Below the pieces are notes generated by a model that was not told where the DNA came from, did no database searches, and saw only the letters and a list, made by a program, of their open reading frames with translations. The position numbers and the translations under genes were made by a program. A stretch of DNA of 7,086 nucleotides from Candidatus Nitrosopumilus sp. (GTDB lineage Archaea; Thermoproteota; Nitrososphaeria; Nitrososphaerales; Nitrosopumilaceae): assembly GCA_029880665.1 (NCBI GenBank), contig JAOUNZ010000049.1:1-7086 (forward strand), written 5' to 3'. Each line of letters starts with the position of its first letter. The stretch's first letter is position 1. Below, in pieces: positions 1 through 4,644 of the stretch.

Positions 1-86
1 ACTGCGTTGATAGGAAGGTGGTGTAGATCACAAGCTTCGGCGAGTGGTGAGCCAGCCTTTACTAATAGACCAACACATCAGTTCAG
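1..86 (+). rRNA. 23S ribosomal RNA, 3' end (partial)
   Basis: The stretch carries the conserved 3'-terminal landmarks of large-subunit rRNA: GCGTTGATAGG at 4-14, a hairpin capped by CTTCGG near 35-40, a GTGAGCC-like segment at 47-53, and TACTAAT at 60-66 followed by AGACC. The E. coli 23S tail has the same order (CGTTGATAGG, then TTGAGCTAACC, then TACTAATGAACC, about 20 nt from its end). The gene starts outside the window. The 3' end is set by analogy with E. coli and could be off by 10-15 nt. No 5S rRNA or tRNA follows, which fits Nitrososphaerota, where 5S is usually unlinked from the 16S-23S pair. Confidence 0.85.
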
Positions 87-109
87 CCACTTACATAGAG
101 ACTATGCGC

Positions 110-127
110 GATGAATCATTTTTCATC
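110..127 (+). terminator. Small hairpin downstream of the rRNA, possible transcript-end or processing signal
   Basis: GATGAA (110-115) and TTCATC (122-127) form a perfect 6-bp inverted repeat around a T-rich 6-nt loop, about 25 nt after the presumed 23S end. Archaeal termination relies mainly on T-runs and archaeal rRNA ends are cut from longer stems, so either role is possible. The stem is short and AT-rich and could be chance. Confidence 0.2.
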
Positions 128-197
128 TAGTAGAACATATACACGACTTGTACGATGATTTTCATTTTTAAAATCAGACCCAGCGTTAGCTATGCCT

Positions 198-330
198 TGA
201 TTTTTGATTGTATTTTGCAATTATTCATACCAATTATGGTTTTGACAAAATTGATACTAAGACACATTCTAGGCGCAAAAAAGGGCTAGTTTAGAGTACT
301 ATGATTGGCTGATTTTTGATTGTATTTGCA
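198..330 (+). repeat. Imperfect direct repeat, two 21-22 nt copies 112 bp apart
   Basis: Copy 1 (198-219) and copy 2 (310-330) share an identical 18-nt core, TGATTTTTGATTGTATTT, followed by TGCA in the first and GCA in the second, so they differ by one T. Each copy also contains TGATTTTTGATTG, itself two TGATT-type half units. The copies sit in otherwise gene-free DNA. They could be paired regulator-binding sites, remnants of a small duplication, or chance in AT-rich sequence; there is no adjacent coding start that decides between these. Confidence 0.5.
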
Positions 331-514
331 TACCTGTATGAGATGTGGTTGGATGCAAAGATTTTACACCATATGTAAAGCGGTTCAAATTTAGTTAGGA
401 GCACGACATGCATGGAATATAGTTAGTGGTCGTTATTTGAGACCCACGTGCAAATTAACATTCGAGAGAAAGATTGCTCTGTTTTTATCACATTGCAATC
501 ATACCACAGTCATT

Positions 515-546
515 CAAACGTGAAAACGTTTGAGTTTTTATATTTT
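515..546 (+). promoter_or_regulatory. Deaminase promoter: 18-bp palindrome abutting a TATA box
   Basis: CAAACGT (515-521) and ACGTTTG (526-532) form a perfect 7-bp inverted repeat around GAAA. Two bases later comes an AT-rich box, TTTTTATATTTT (535-546), centred near 540. In archaea the TATA box lies about 24-27 bp before the start site, so transcription would begin near 564. A palindrome touching the box occupies the BRE/TFB region and is well placed to be an operator. Sequence supports the palindrome and the box; the regulatory role is inferred. Confidence 0.45.
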
Positions 547-599
547 CCAACAACAATTTTAGTGTGTCCACACATTCTAACAAAACCCAGGATGATAAG

Positions 600-1625
600 A
601 TGAACAAATTCATCAAAAATATTCCAAAGACAGAACTGCATTTGCATATTGAGGGCACTCTGGAACCCGAAATGTTATTTAAAATTGCAAAGAGAAACAA
701 GATAAAACTTAAAGAAAAATTTGTCAAGGAACTAAAGTCATCATATGAATTTGACAATTTACAGGATTTTTTGAACGTCTATAATATCAGATCCAAAGCA
801 TTGATCAAGAAAATGGATTTTTATGACTTGACCGTGGCCTATCTAAGAAAAGCCCATCAGCAAAACGTGTTGCATGCAGAAATGTTCTTTGATCCTCAAA
901 CCCATACAAATAGGGGAATCAAATACATCACGATTCTAAACGGAATATCCAGTGCGATGAGGGATGCTGAAAAAAAGTGGGGAATCTCATCAAAACTGAT
1001 AATGTGCTTTCAAAGGGATTTGAATGCAGATTCGGCAATGTGCATTTTGAAAGAGGCATTAAAACACAAGAAAATTGTTGCAGTGGGGCTGGACTCTGCA
1101 GAGATATGATACAGTCCGTCAAAATTCAAGAAGGTTTTTGATCATGCAAGAAAAAATGGATTGTTAACGGTAGCACATGCAGGTGAGGAAGGCAGTGCAG
1201 AGGATGTCTGGGAATGCCTCAAATCACTCAGAGTTTCTCGAATCGACCATGGAAACCACAGTATGGATGACGACCAGCTAGTCAAAGAGTTGGTAGAAAG
1301 AAAAATCCCATTGACATCCTGCCCGTTATCCAACTATTATCTAAAGGTAGTAAGAAAAATGGAAAAAAATCCAGTAAAGAAGATGCTAAGAAAGGGCCTA
1401 AAAGTGACTGTGAACTCGGACGATCCTGCATACTTTGGAGGTTACATCAATGAGAATTACCAGAGTGTGTGCGATGCATTAAACCTCACGAAGAAAGACA
1501 TCTACACGTTGGCAAAAAATTCCTTTGAAGGGTCTTTTCTAAGTGATTCAAAAAAGCAGATGATGATTGAAAAACTAAACAGATACGCAGAGAATAATGA
1601 TTTAATTTGTCAACAATCATGCTAG
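600..1625 (+). pseudogene. Adenine/adenosine deaminase, interrupted by one in-frame TGA
   Basis: The encoded enzyme would hydrolytically deaminate adenine to hypoxanthine (or adenosine to inosine) in cytosolic purine salvage, using a zinc ion. Metal ligands and catalytic motifs are all present: HLH at residues 14-16 (ELHLHIEG), HAGEE around 193-197, the RIDHG histidine at 217, TSCPLSN near 238-244 and NSDDPAYFGGY with the Asp pair at 274-275. The last motif and the FFDPQTH segment favour the adenine deaminase subgroup over classical adenosine deaminase. At 1107-1109 codon 170 is TGA within VGLDSAEI-stop-YSPSKF, where relatives have Gly (VGLDS.EVG.PPSKF), so a single GGA-to-TGA change explains it. 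The frame is open on both sides for the full 341-codon length. ATG 600 gives the usual N-terminus; an in-frame GTG at 564 matches the predicted transcription start and would add 12 residues. Without readthrough, only a 169-residue fragment lacking most of the catalytic site is made. Confidence 0.85.
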
Positions 1626-1699
1626 TGTCGTACCCACATATAACTAATAAAATGAAAATAGTCGTATCAAAAAAACATCTGTGATTCATAATAAAATAT

Positions 1700-1888
1700 T
1701 TTAAAACAATCAAAAAAATTCCTTGCTTGGCTATCCTTACTGTTCGCTGACTGATCTCAACTGAAGTTGCCCCTTTTGTGACATCATTAACCATCAGTAC
1801 AATGTCTCTGATGTTTCAGCAATAGTAATTTTGAGTCCCTCGCAATGACTGTTGTCGTTGCCGACTATTATTGGGACTATTTTCCACA
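1700..1888 (-). pseudogene. Remnant of an unrecognised protein-coding gene, frameshifted
   Basis: Reading leftwards from about 1888 gives KIVPIIVGNDNSHCEGL followed by KITIAETSETL. The frame then breaks near 1798 and resumes one frame over as LMVNDVTKGATSVEISQ, RTVRIAKQGI, down to about 1717. Joined by one inserted base the two halves read as one continuous, globular-looking sequence, which is why I treat it as a broken gene rather than noise. No ATG starts the upstream half (a TAG lies at 1889-1891), and downstream of the GI residues the frame becomes hydrophobic and continues antisense into the deaminase 3' end, so the original end is unclear. I do not recognise the family. It is convergent with the deaminase gene. 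Confidence 0.4.
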
Positions 1889-1989
1889 CTATATAGAAAG
1901 TTATGATCAATATGTGTCTGTAGATTTAGATTTATAGTCAAATAAAAAGTATATAGAATCTTAGGCATAAAATTACAACATTACGCCGG

Positions 1990-1996
1990 TATATAT
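1990..1996 (+). promoter_or_regulatory. TATA box for the mini-gene cluster
   Basis: TATATAT is centred 26 nt before the ATG at 2019, the spacing expected for an archaeal promoter that makes a leaderless transcript beginning at or next to that ATG. No Shine-Dalgarno motif precedes the ATG, which fits leaderless initiation of the first gene of the cluster. Confidence 0.5.
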
Positions 1997-2018
1997 CAGT
2001 GGCAAGTCCATTGTAATC

Positions 2019-2129
2019 ATGTTCAAAAAGATAATCAAAAAACTGAAATTCAGCGCTTGTAAAACCAAAGTCGATGATGTAAATGCATTCAAGGAATCTG
2101 AAAATAAACAGGAGGATTCAACGAAATGA
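2019..2129 (+). CDS. Lysine-rich 36-aa mini-protein, first gene of a four-gene micro-operon
   Basis: The frame encodes 36 residues beginning MFKKIIKKLKFSACKTK, with a strongly basic amphipathic N-terminus (seven Lys among the first seventeen residues), a single Cys at 14, and a more acidic tail ending QEDSTK. I do not recognise it. Support for it being a gene is contextual: a TATA box at the leaderless distance upstream, and a stop codon that overlaps the next gene's start as ATGA (2126-2129). The sequence AGGAGG-like element that would drive the next gene lies inside its last codons. The N-terminus could bind nucleic acid or a membrane surface; alternatively the ORF could serve mainly as a leader peptide for the genes behind it. 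Confidence 0.5.
   Translation: MFKKIIKKLKFSACKTKVDDVNAFKESENKQEDSTK
2111..2115 (+). promoter_or_regulatory. Shine-Dalgarno site for the second mini-gene
   Basis: GGAGG ends 10 nt before the ATG at 2126 and lies inside the 3' end of the preceding mini-gene. It fixes the start of the second gene and matches the archaeal habit of leaderless first genes and Shine-Dalgarno-led internal genes. Confidence 0.55.
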
Positions 2130-2239
2130 AATACCATTGTAGAGATTGCAGTTTTAATTGGGAAGGTAACTCAGATACTTTTGGGAAGGTACTTGTTCAT
2201 GAAAAAACCCATCAAGAATCAAATGGAAAAATCAAATGA
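2126..2239 (+). CDS. 37-aa C2H2-like zinc-finger mini-protein (paralogue 1)
   Basis: The 37-residue product starts MKYHCRDCSFNWEG and carries Cys5-x2-Cys8, then His25 and His29 (VHEKTH), a C-x2-C-x16-H-x3-H pattern suited to binding one zinc ion. The finger is longer than the classical C2H2 spacing of 12. It overlaps the upstream gene by 4 nt (ATGA) and its own stop overlaps the next start in the same way at 2236-2239, so coupled translation is likely. The next gene is a clear paralogue: both share MKY, C-x2-C, FNWEG, a TF-x-KV block and HEKTH. A nucleic-acid or protein contact role is an inference from the fold class; the specific function is unknown. Confidence 0.75.
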   Translation: MKYHCRDCSFNWEGNSDTFGKVLVHEKTHQESNGKIK

Positions 2240-2367
2240 AATACTGTTGCAATCAATGTGATTTTAACTGGGAGGGAACTTCATACACTTTTGACAAAGT
2301 ACGTGAACACGAAAAAACTCATCTGGAAAATAATGGATCAAAGACATTAGGGAAAAATAATGTCTAA
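2236..2367 (+). CDS. 43-aa C2H2-like zinc-finger mini-protein (paralogue 2)
   Basis: The 43-residue product starts MKYCCNQCDFNWEG and has Cys5-x2-Cys8 with an extra Cys4, followed by His25 and His29 (EHEKTH). It aligns without gaps to the preceding mini-protein over the first 30 or so residues, then has its own basic tail (GSKTLGKNNV). The start ATG shares bases with the upstream TGA (ATGA at 2236-2239), and its last 8 nt overlap the following gene. No obvious Shine-Dalgarno site precedes it, so translation probably depends on ribosomes arriving from upstream. Preservation of the Cys/His ligands alongside divergence elsewhere suggests both copies are under selection rather than one decaying. 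Confidence 0.75.
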   Translation: MKYCCNQCDFNWEGTSYTFDKVREHEKTHLENNGSKTLGKNNV

Positions 2368-2485
2368 TCGCTGTAAAGTTTGTAATGCTCCAATGACTGC
2401 ATGTGTTGATCAAAAGAACTGTAATGACATGTGGGAATGCAAAATATGTGGTAATTTTCTTGATGCTCAAGGTCATGTTATCTAA
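2360..2485 (+). CDS. 41-aa cysteine-rich mini-protein, putative zinc ribbon
   Basis: The 41-residue product starts MSNRCKVCNAPM and contains two C-x2-C knuckles, Cys5/Cys8 and Cys27/Cys30 (CKICGNF), the geometry of a minimal zinc ribbon, plus further Cys at 15 and 21. It begins 8 nt before the stop of the preceding zinc-finger gene and is the last member of the cluster; no frame continues it after TAA at 2483-2485. The CKIC-G pattern is typical of treble-clef or rubredoxin-like knuckles, so binding of zinc (or iron) is likely, but the partner and role are unknown. Membership of the same overlapping set as two other Cys/His mini-proteins makes a shared process likely. Confidence 0.75.
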   Translation: MSNRCKVCNAPMTACVDQKNCNDMWECKICGNFLDAQGHVI

Positions 2486-2576
2486 TGTAATTTGTTGTTC
2501 ATTACGGTTCTAAACAATGAGAATGATGCTTAACGTATGTCCATTTTATGCATCTTTATAATGTCACAATACGTGC

Positions 2577-2675
2577 ATGAGAAATAACTCTTGTAAAAAA
2601 CGCAAATATGATATGAACATATGTGAAAACTCTCACGTTTGTAAAGACCTAATTGAATTTGTTTGCCATGTTTAA
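2577..2675 (+). CDS. 32-aa cysteine-rich mini-protein
   Basis: This frame encodes 32 residues, MRNNSCKKRKYDMNICENSH and onward, with Cys at 6, 16, 22 and 30 and His at 20 and 31. That is a dense set of potential metal ligands. The N-terminal part is basic (CKKRK). An AT-rich box TTTATAA at 2555-2561 lies upstream, though its centre is only about 19 nt from the ATG, shorter than the spacing seen for other genes in this window. It lies 91 bp after the four-gene cluster on the same strand and may be a separately transcribed relative in function. A chance ORF of this length is possible, so the case rests on the Cys content and location. Confidence 0.4.
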   Translation: MRNNSCKKRKYDMNICENSHVCKDLIEFVCHV

Positions 2676-2727
2676 TATACAAACAGACAAAAAATTCGCT
2701 CAAATTATGTGATTTAAGATGTACTTG

Positions 2728-2892
2728 TCAAGACGTAAGACATTTTTTGACCATTTCATAAAATATTGAACAAATAACACTCCTGTCATAATTACAACAC
2801 ATCAAAATTTCTAACGATGCAACAGGTAAAATCATCACTTGACATTTTTGGCGGACATCCGGAACCAAGTGAACCTTTCTCTTGCGAGTCAT
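2728..2892 (-). CDS. 54-aa basic protein with a perfect ribosome-binding site, function unknown
   Basis: Reading leftwards from ATG 2892 the frame gives 54 residues starting MTRKRKVHLVPDVRQKC and ending at a TGA at 2728-2730. The main support is AGGAGG on the minus strand (CCTCCT at 2900-2905 as written) ending 7 nt before the ATG, an ideal Shine-Dalgarno placement. It follows the broken gene at 2918-3353 on the same strand by about 25 nt, so it looks like the last gene of a leftward operon. Five Cys are present, without a clear C-x2-C pattern except a Cys-Cys pair at 32-33. I do not recognise the family, and it could itself be a truncated remnant given its decayed neighbours. Confidence 0.45.
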   Translation of the reverse strand: MTRKRKVHLVPDVRQKCQVMILPVASLEILMCCNYDRSVICSIFYEMVKKCLTS

Positions 2893-2899
2893 AGTAAAA

Positions 2900-2905
2900 C
2901 CTCCT
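2900..2905 (-). promoter_or_regulatory. Shine-Dalgarno site AGGAGG
   Basis: Read on the minus strand this is AGGAGG followed by TTTTACT and the ATG at 2892, a 7-nt spacer. It decides the start of the 54-residue frame and is the strongest ribosome-binding site seen in the window, which is notable in a stretch otherwise full of broken genes. Confidence 0.55.
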
Positions 2906-2917
2906 GACTAACAACCT

Positions 2918-3353
2918 TCATGAAATTTTGAAGGACTGGCAAAAAACCATGAGTGTTCTTGTCTTGCCGTGTTTTACTCCTAGTTTCTGCCAATATGTGG
3001 TCTTACCATGCCCCGTCCTGTCGCATTGTGTTTTCCAAGCTCCAAGAACTACTCTAGGGAGACATCATCATGCCCTACAATTATGTCTTCAATCTGTAGG
3101 TCGCTGTTTCTAAAATCCCCATCCGGTCAATCCATGAAACCCTAAATCCCCTGTGCAAAAGGATCAGCCACAACATCCATTTCTATCTGTACCTTGACAT
3201 CTTTATTATCAATTGTTCTTTTAACGATTCTCTGAATCTATCATGTCTGTCAATGAATGAATTTTTTAACTCAAAAGAAATTAGTTTTTCTGCCTCTTGC
3301 ACTTCTTTTAGTTTTTTCTGAAGTTAATCCACTCTAGCAGCATATCTTACCAT
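2918..3353 (-). pseudogene. Decayed gene for a charged, coiled-coil-like hypothetical protein
   Basis: From ATG 3353 leftwards the frame reads MVRYAARVD, a TAA at 3324-3326, then LQKKLKEVQEAEKLISFELK and FIDRHDRFRESLKEQ. The heptad-like, Lys/Glu-rich start suggests a coiled coil. Near 3211 the frame shifts to IDNKDVKVQIEMDVVADPF, meets TAG, TGA (3127-3129) and another TAG within otherwise protein-like text (GFMD-stop-PDGDF, SLE-stop-FLELG), then shifts again after FLELGKHNATG to HGKTTYWQKLGVKHGK and TLMVFCQSFKIS, ending at TGA 2918-2920. Most stops are one G-to-T step from Glu codons or one base from Trp. I do not recognise the family. It lies between a broken zinc-ribbon gene and an apparently intact 54-codon gene, all leftward. 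Confidence 0.6.
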
Positions 3354-3426
3354 GCTTACGTCAAATATTTCTCAAACATTGATAATAAATTAATTGTAAA
3401 ATGAATTGTGTTTTTAGAAAAAATCG

Positions 3427-3916
3427 CTAATATTTTTGCAATTGAAATTTTCTTTTACAATTTGGGCAAAACCTTTGTTTGGTTTTCTTAGTCTCTGTAC
3501 CTAAAGGTGCTCCACATCTGTTACATTTTTCTTTATTCATTACTGCTTTTTCATTTCCTAATTGACATGAGTCATTATCTGCCCTTAATGAATTGAGCCT
3601 ATTTGTCTCTTTTTGTATGTTTTATTTTGTTTTAGCACCTTTTCAATTGAATCTGAGAAATCCTTTTTATGAATTTGATCGATTCCCAAGTTGATTATCT
3701 GCCTGTTTTACCTGATGATTGATATGAGATCATATTTTCACCGTCATTTGATGTGATTTGGTGTTTATGATATTGGGTTTAACCTGAACGTTCGTATCCC
3801 ATCTCAATGTCTGTTTGTAATTCTTTTGGCAATCATACCCACCATTCTTTGTTATTTTCATGCATTAAAGAAAAAAACAATCCGTCACTAATAGATCTGT
3901 CGGTTAAATCATCAAG
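3427..3916 (-). pseudogene. Decayed gene ending in an intact zinc ribbon
   Basis: Reading leftwards, the first part gives LDDLTDRSISDGLFFSLMH and ENNKEWWV, a TGA at 3833-3835, LPKELQTDIEMGYERSG, a TAA, and then TSNDGENMISYQSSGKTGR before another TAA. One frame over follows LGIDQIHKKDFSDSIEKVL, and a further shift near 3610 leads into LNSLRADNDSCQLGNEKAV and MNKEKCNRCGAPLG. The last 37 codons (ATG at 3540 to TAG at 3427-3429) are intact and hold Cys-x2-Cys at 6/9 and 25/28, a classic C-terminal zinc ribbon (FCPNCKRKF). The complete protein would have been about 160 residues. It follows the RDD gene by 29 bp on the same strand. The 37-codon piece might still be translated alone, but it has no visible promoter or ribosome-binding site. 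Confidence 0.6.
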
Positions 3917-3945
3917 TCATCTGTTTAGCAAAATATGACAAAACT

Positions 3946-4425
3946 CTAATCTTTTGTATATCCTTCTTTTGGTGATTCTTCATCGGTCTTGATTTTGACA
4001 ACCAGTGTATCTCCTAACTTGTTGAAGATTCTTTGTCGTTTTTCATTTGTTATAATCAGTCCTAACACCACATCAATTGGAAGCAAAAATGATCTTCCAA
4101 AACTGCTGAGAATGACTCCCTTCAAACTAGGCCTGTTTCCTGCCATATCTGTTATTTTCAGATTAAAAATCTTCTTGCCAATTGTCTGATTTGTTTTATA
4201 TTCAAGAATCGTCCAATATGTAAAAAATATGATGCTGGATGGAATGTATTGCATGCTTTCAGCCCAGAACATGTCTTCTGTTGTTTCAAAAGCAATTGTT
4301 CCAAACATTGAAAAAATTATTGCTGTTGATATTATTGAAATAATGATAAAGTCAATTAGCCATGCAAGGAACCTGTCTGTCCACTTTGCAATAATGATTT
4401 TTGATGAATTATCTGACTCACTCAT
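3946..4425 (-). CDS. RDD family membrane protein
   Basis: This 159-residue protein has the layout of the RDD family, small polytopic membrane proteins of generally unknown role, some proposed to transport ions or osmolytes. The first hydrophobic segment (about 20-42) contains Arg18 and Asp25 in the RFLAWLID motif. A second segment spans about 61-76 and is followed by the conserved cytoplasmic TIGKKIFNLKITDMAG loop (81-95). A third (about 104-126) holds Arg111 and Asp118 (FGRSFLLPID), and the KLGDTLV closing motif is at 136-142. Length and motifs are complete. The start ATG is supported by a TATA-like element 24 nt upstream, giving a leaderless transcript. It heads a leftward run whose next two genes are broken. 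Confidence 0.9.
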   Translation of the reverse strand: MSESDNSSKIIIAKWTDRFLAWLIDFIIISIISTAIIFSMFGTIAFETTEDMFWAESMQYIPSSIIFFTYWTILEYKTNQTIGKKIFNLKITDMAGNRPSLKGVILSSFGRSFLLPIDVVLGLIITNEKRQRIFNKLGDTLVVKIKTDEESPKEGYTKD

Positions 4426-4444
4426 AATGCTCTGTCCTATTCAA

Positions 4445-4454
4445 ATTAATAAAA
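4445..4454 (-). promoter_or_regulatory. TATA-like element of the RDD gene
   Basis: On the minus strand this reads TTTTATTAAT, centred 24 nt before the RDD start codon at 4425, the spacing for a leaderless archaeal transcript. The element is nearly symmetrical and also lies about 21 nt before a rightward ATG at 4470, so it might serve both directions. Confidence 0.45.
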
Positions 4455-4469
4455 TGTATTGATTATGTG

Positions 4470-4571
4470 ATGGCACATGATTGGTTTGTAATTATGTCTT
4501 GGCATCATGAAAACAAAATTCACAATAACTTACAACGTGGTGATCTCAATCATGAATGCACTATGGAATGA
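4470..4571 (+). CDS. Possible 33-aa mini-protein, His-rich
   Basis: The frame reads MAHDWFVIMSWHHENKIH and ends HECTME at a TGA (4569-4571), with six His, two Trp and one Cys in 33 residues. Beyond the TGA the same frame stays open as LNGLAITMVQKCCPRN to a TAA at 4620-4622, so it may be the front of a slightly longer ORF with a stop at a former Trp codon. It lies alone between the divergent RDD gene and the methyltransferase gene. I do not recognise it; composition and position are the only support. Confidence 0.25.
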   Translation: MAHDWFVIMSWHHENKIHNNLQRGDLNHECTME

Positions 4572-4618
4572 CTAAATGGATTGGCAATAACCATGGTTCA
4601 AAAATGCTGCCCTAGGAA

Positions 4619-4624
4619 TTAATA
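4619..4624 (+). promoter_or_regulatory. TATA-like element of the methyltransferase gene
   Basis: TTAATA within GGAATTAATAGG is centred about 24 nt before the TTG at 4645. It is the best candidate upstream element and is the main reason for accepting a TTG start in a frame that has no early ATG. Confidence 0.35.
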
Positions 4625-4644
4625 GGCTCTTTTTCTAAATCTAT

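Larger units (their letters stand above)
87..514. other. Gene-free spacer between 23S rRNA and the deaminase gene
   Basis: I found no convincing coding frame on either strand here, no tRNA or 5S rRNA, and no recognisable decayed gene. The contents I can name are the small hairpin at 110-127 and one imperfect direct repeat (198-219 and 310-330). The rest is AT-rich sequence without a pattern I recognise. Confidence 0.6.

Noticed and set aside
488..757. An 89-codon minus-strand ORF covering the deaminase promoter and start.
   Set aside because: It is the shadow of the deaminase N-terminus, whose HLHIEG motif is unmistakable on the plus strand.
2264..2476. A 70-codon minus-strand ORF.
   Set aside because: It is antisense to two of the overlapping mini-genes, which have paralogy and conserved ligand patterns; this frame has neither.
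2817..2894. A 25-codon plus-strand ORF starting MQQVKSSLDIF.
   Set aside because: It lies opposite the 54-codon minus-strand frame that has a perfect AGGAGG site, and it has no supporting signal of its own.
2915..2934. Hairpin CCTTCA/TGAAGG with an 8-nt loop, considered as a terminator.
   Set aside because: It lies inside the end of a broken gene, has only a 6-bp stem and no T-run on either side, and the next ORF on that strand begins directly after it.
2928..3113. A 61-codon plus-strand ORF with a Cys/Pro-rich product.
   Set aside because: It is antisense to the readable remains of the minus-strand gene at 2918-3353, its composition is that of an antisense shadow, and it has no promoter or ribosome-binding site.
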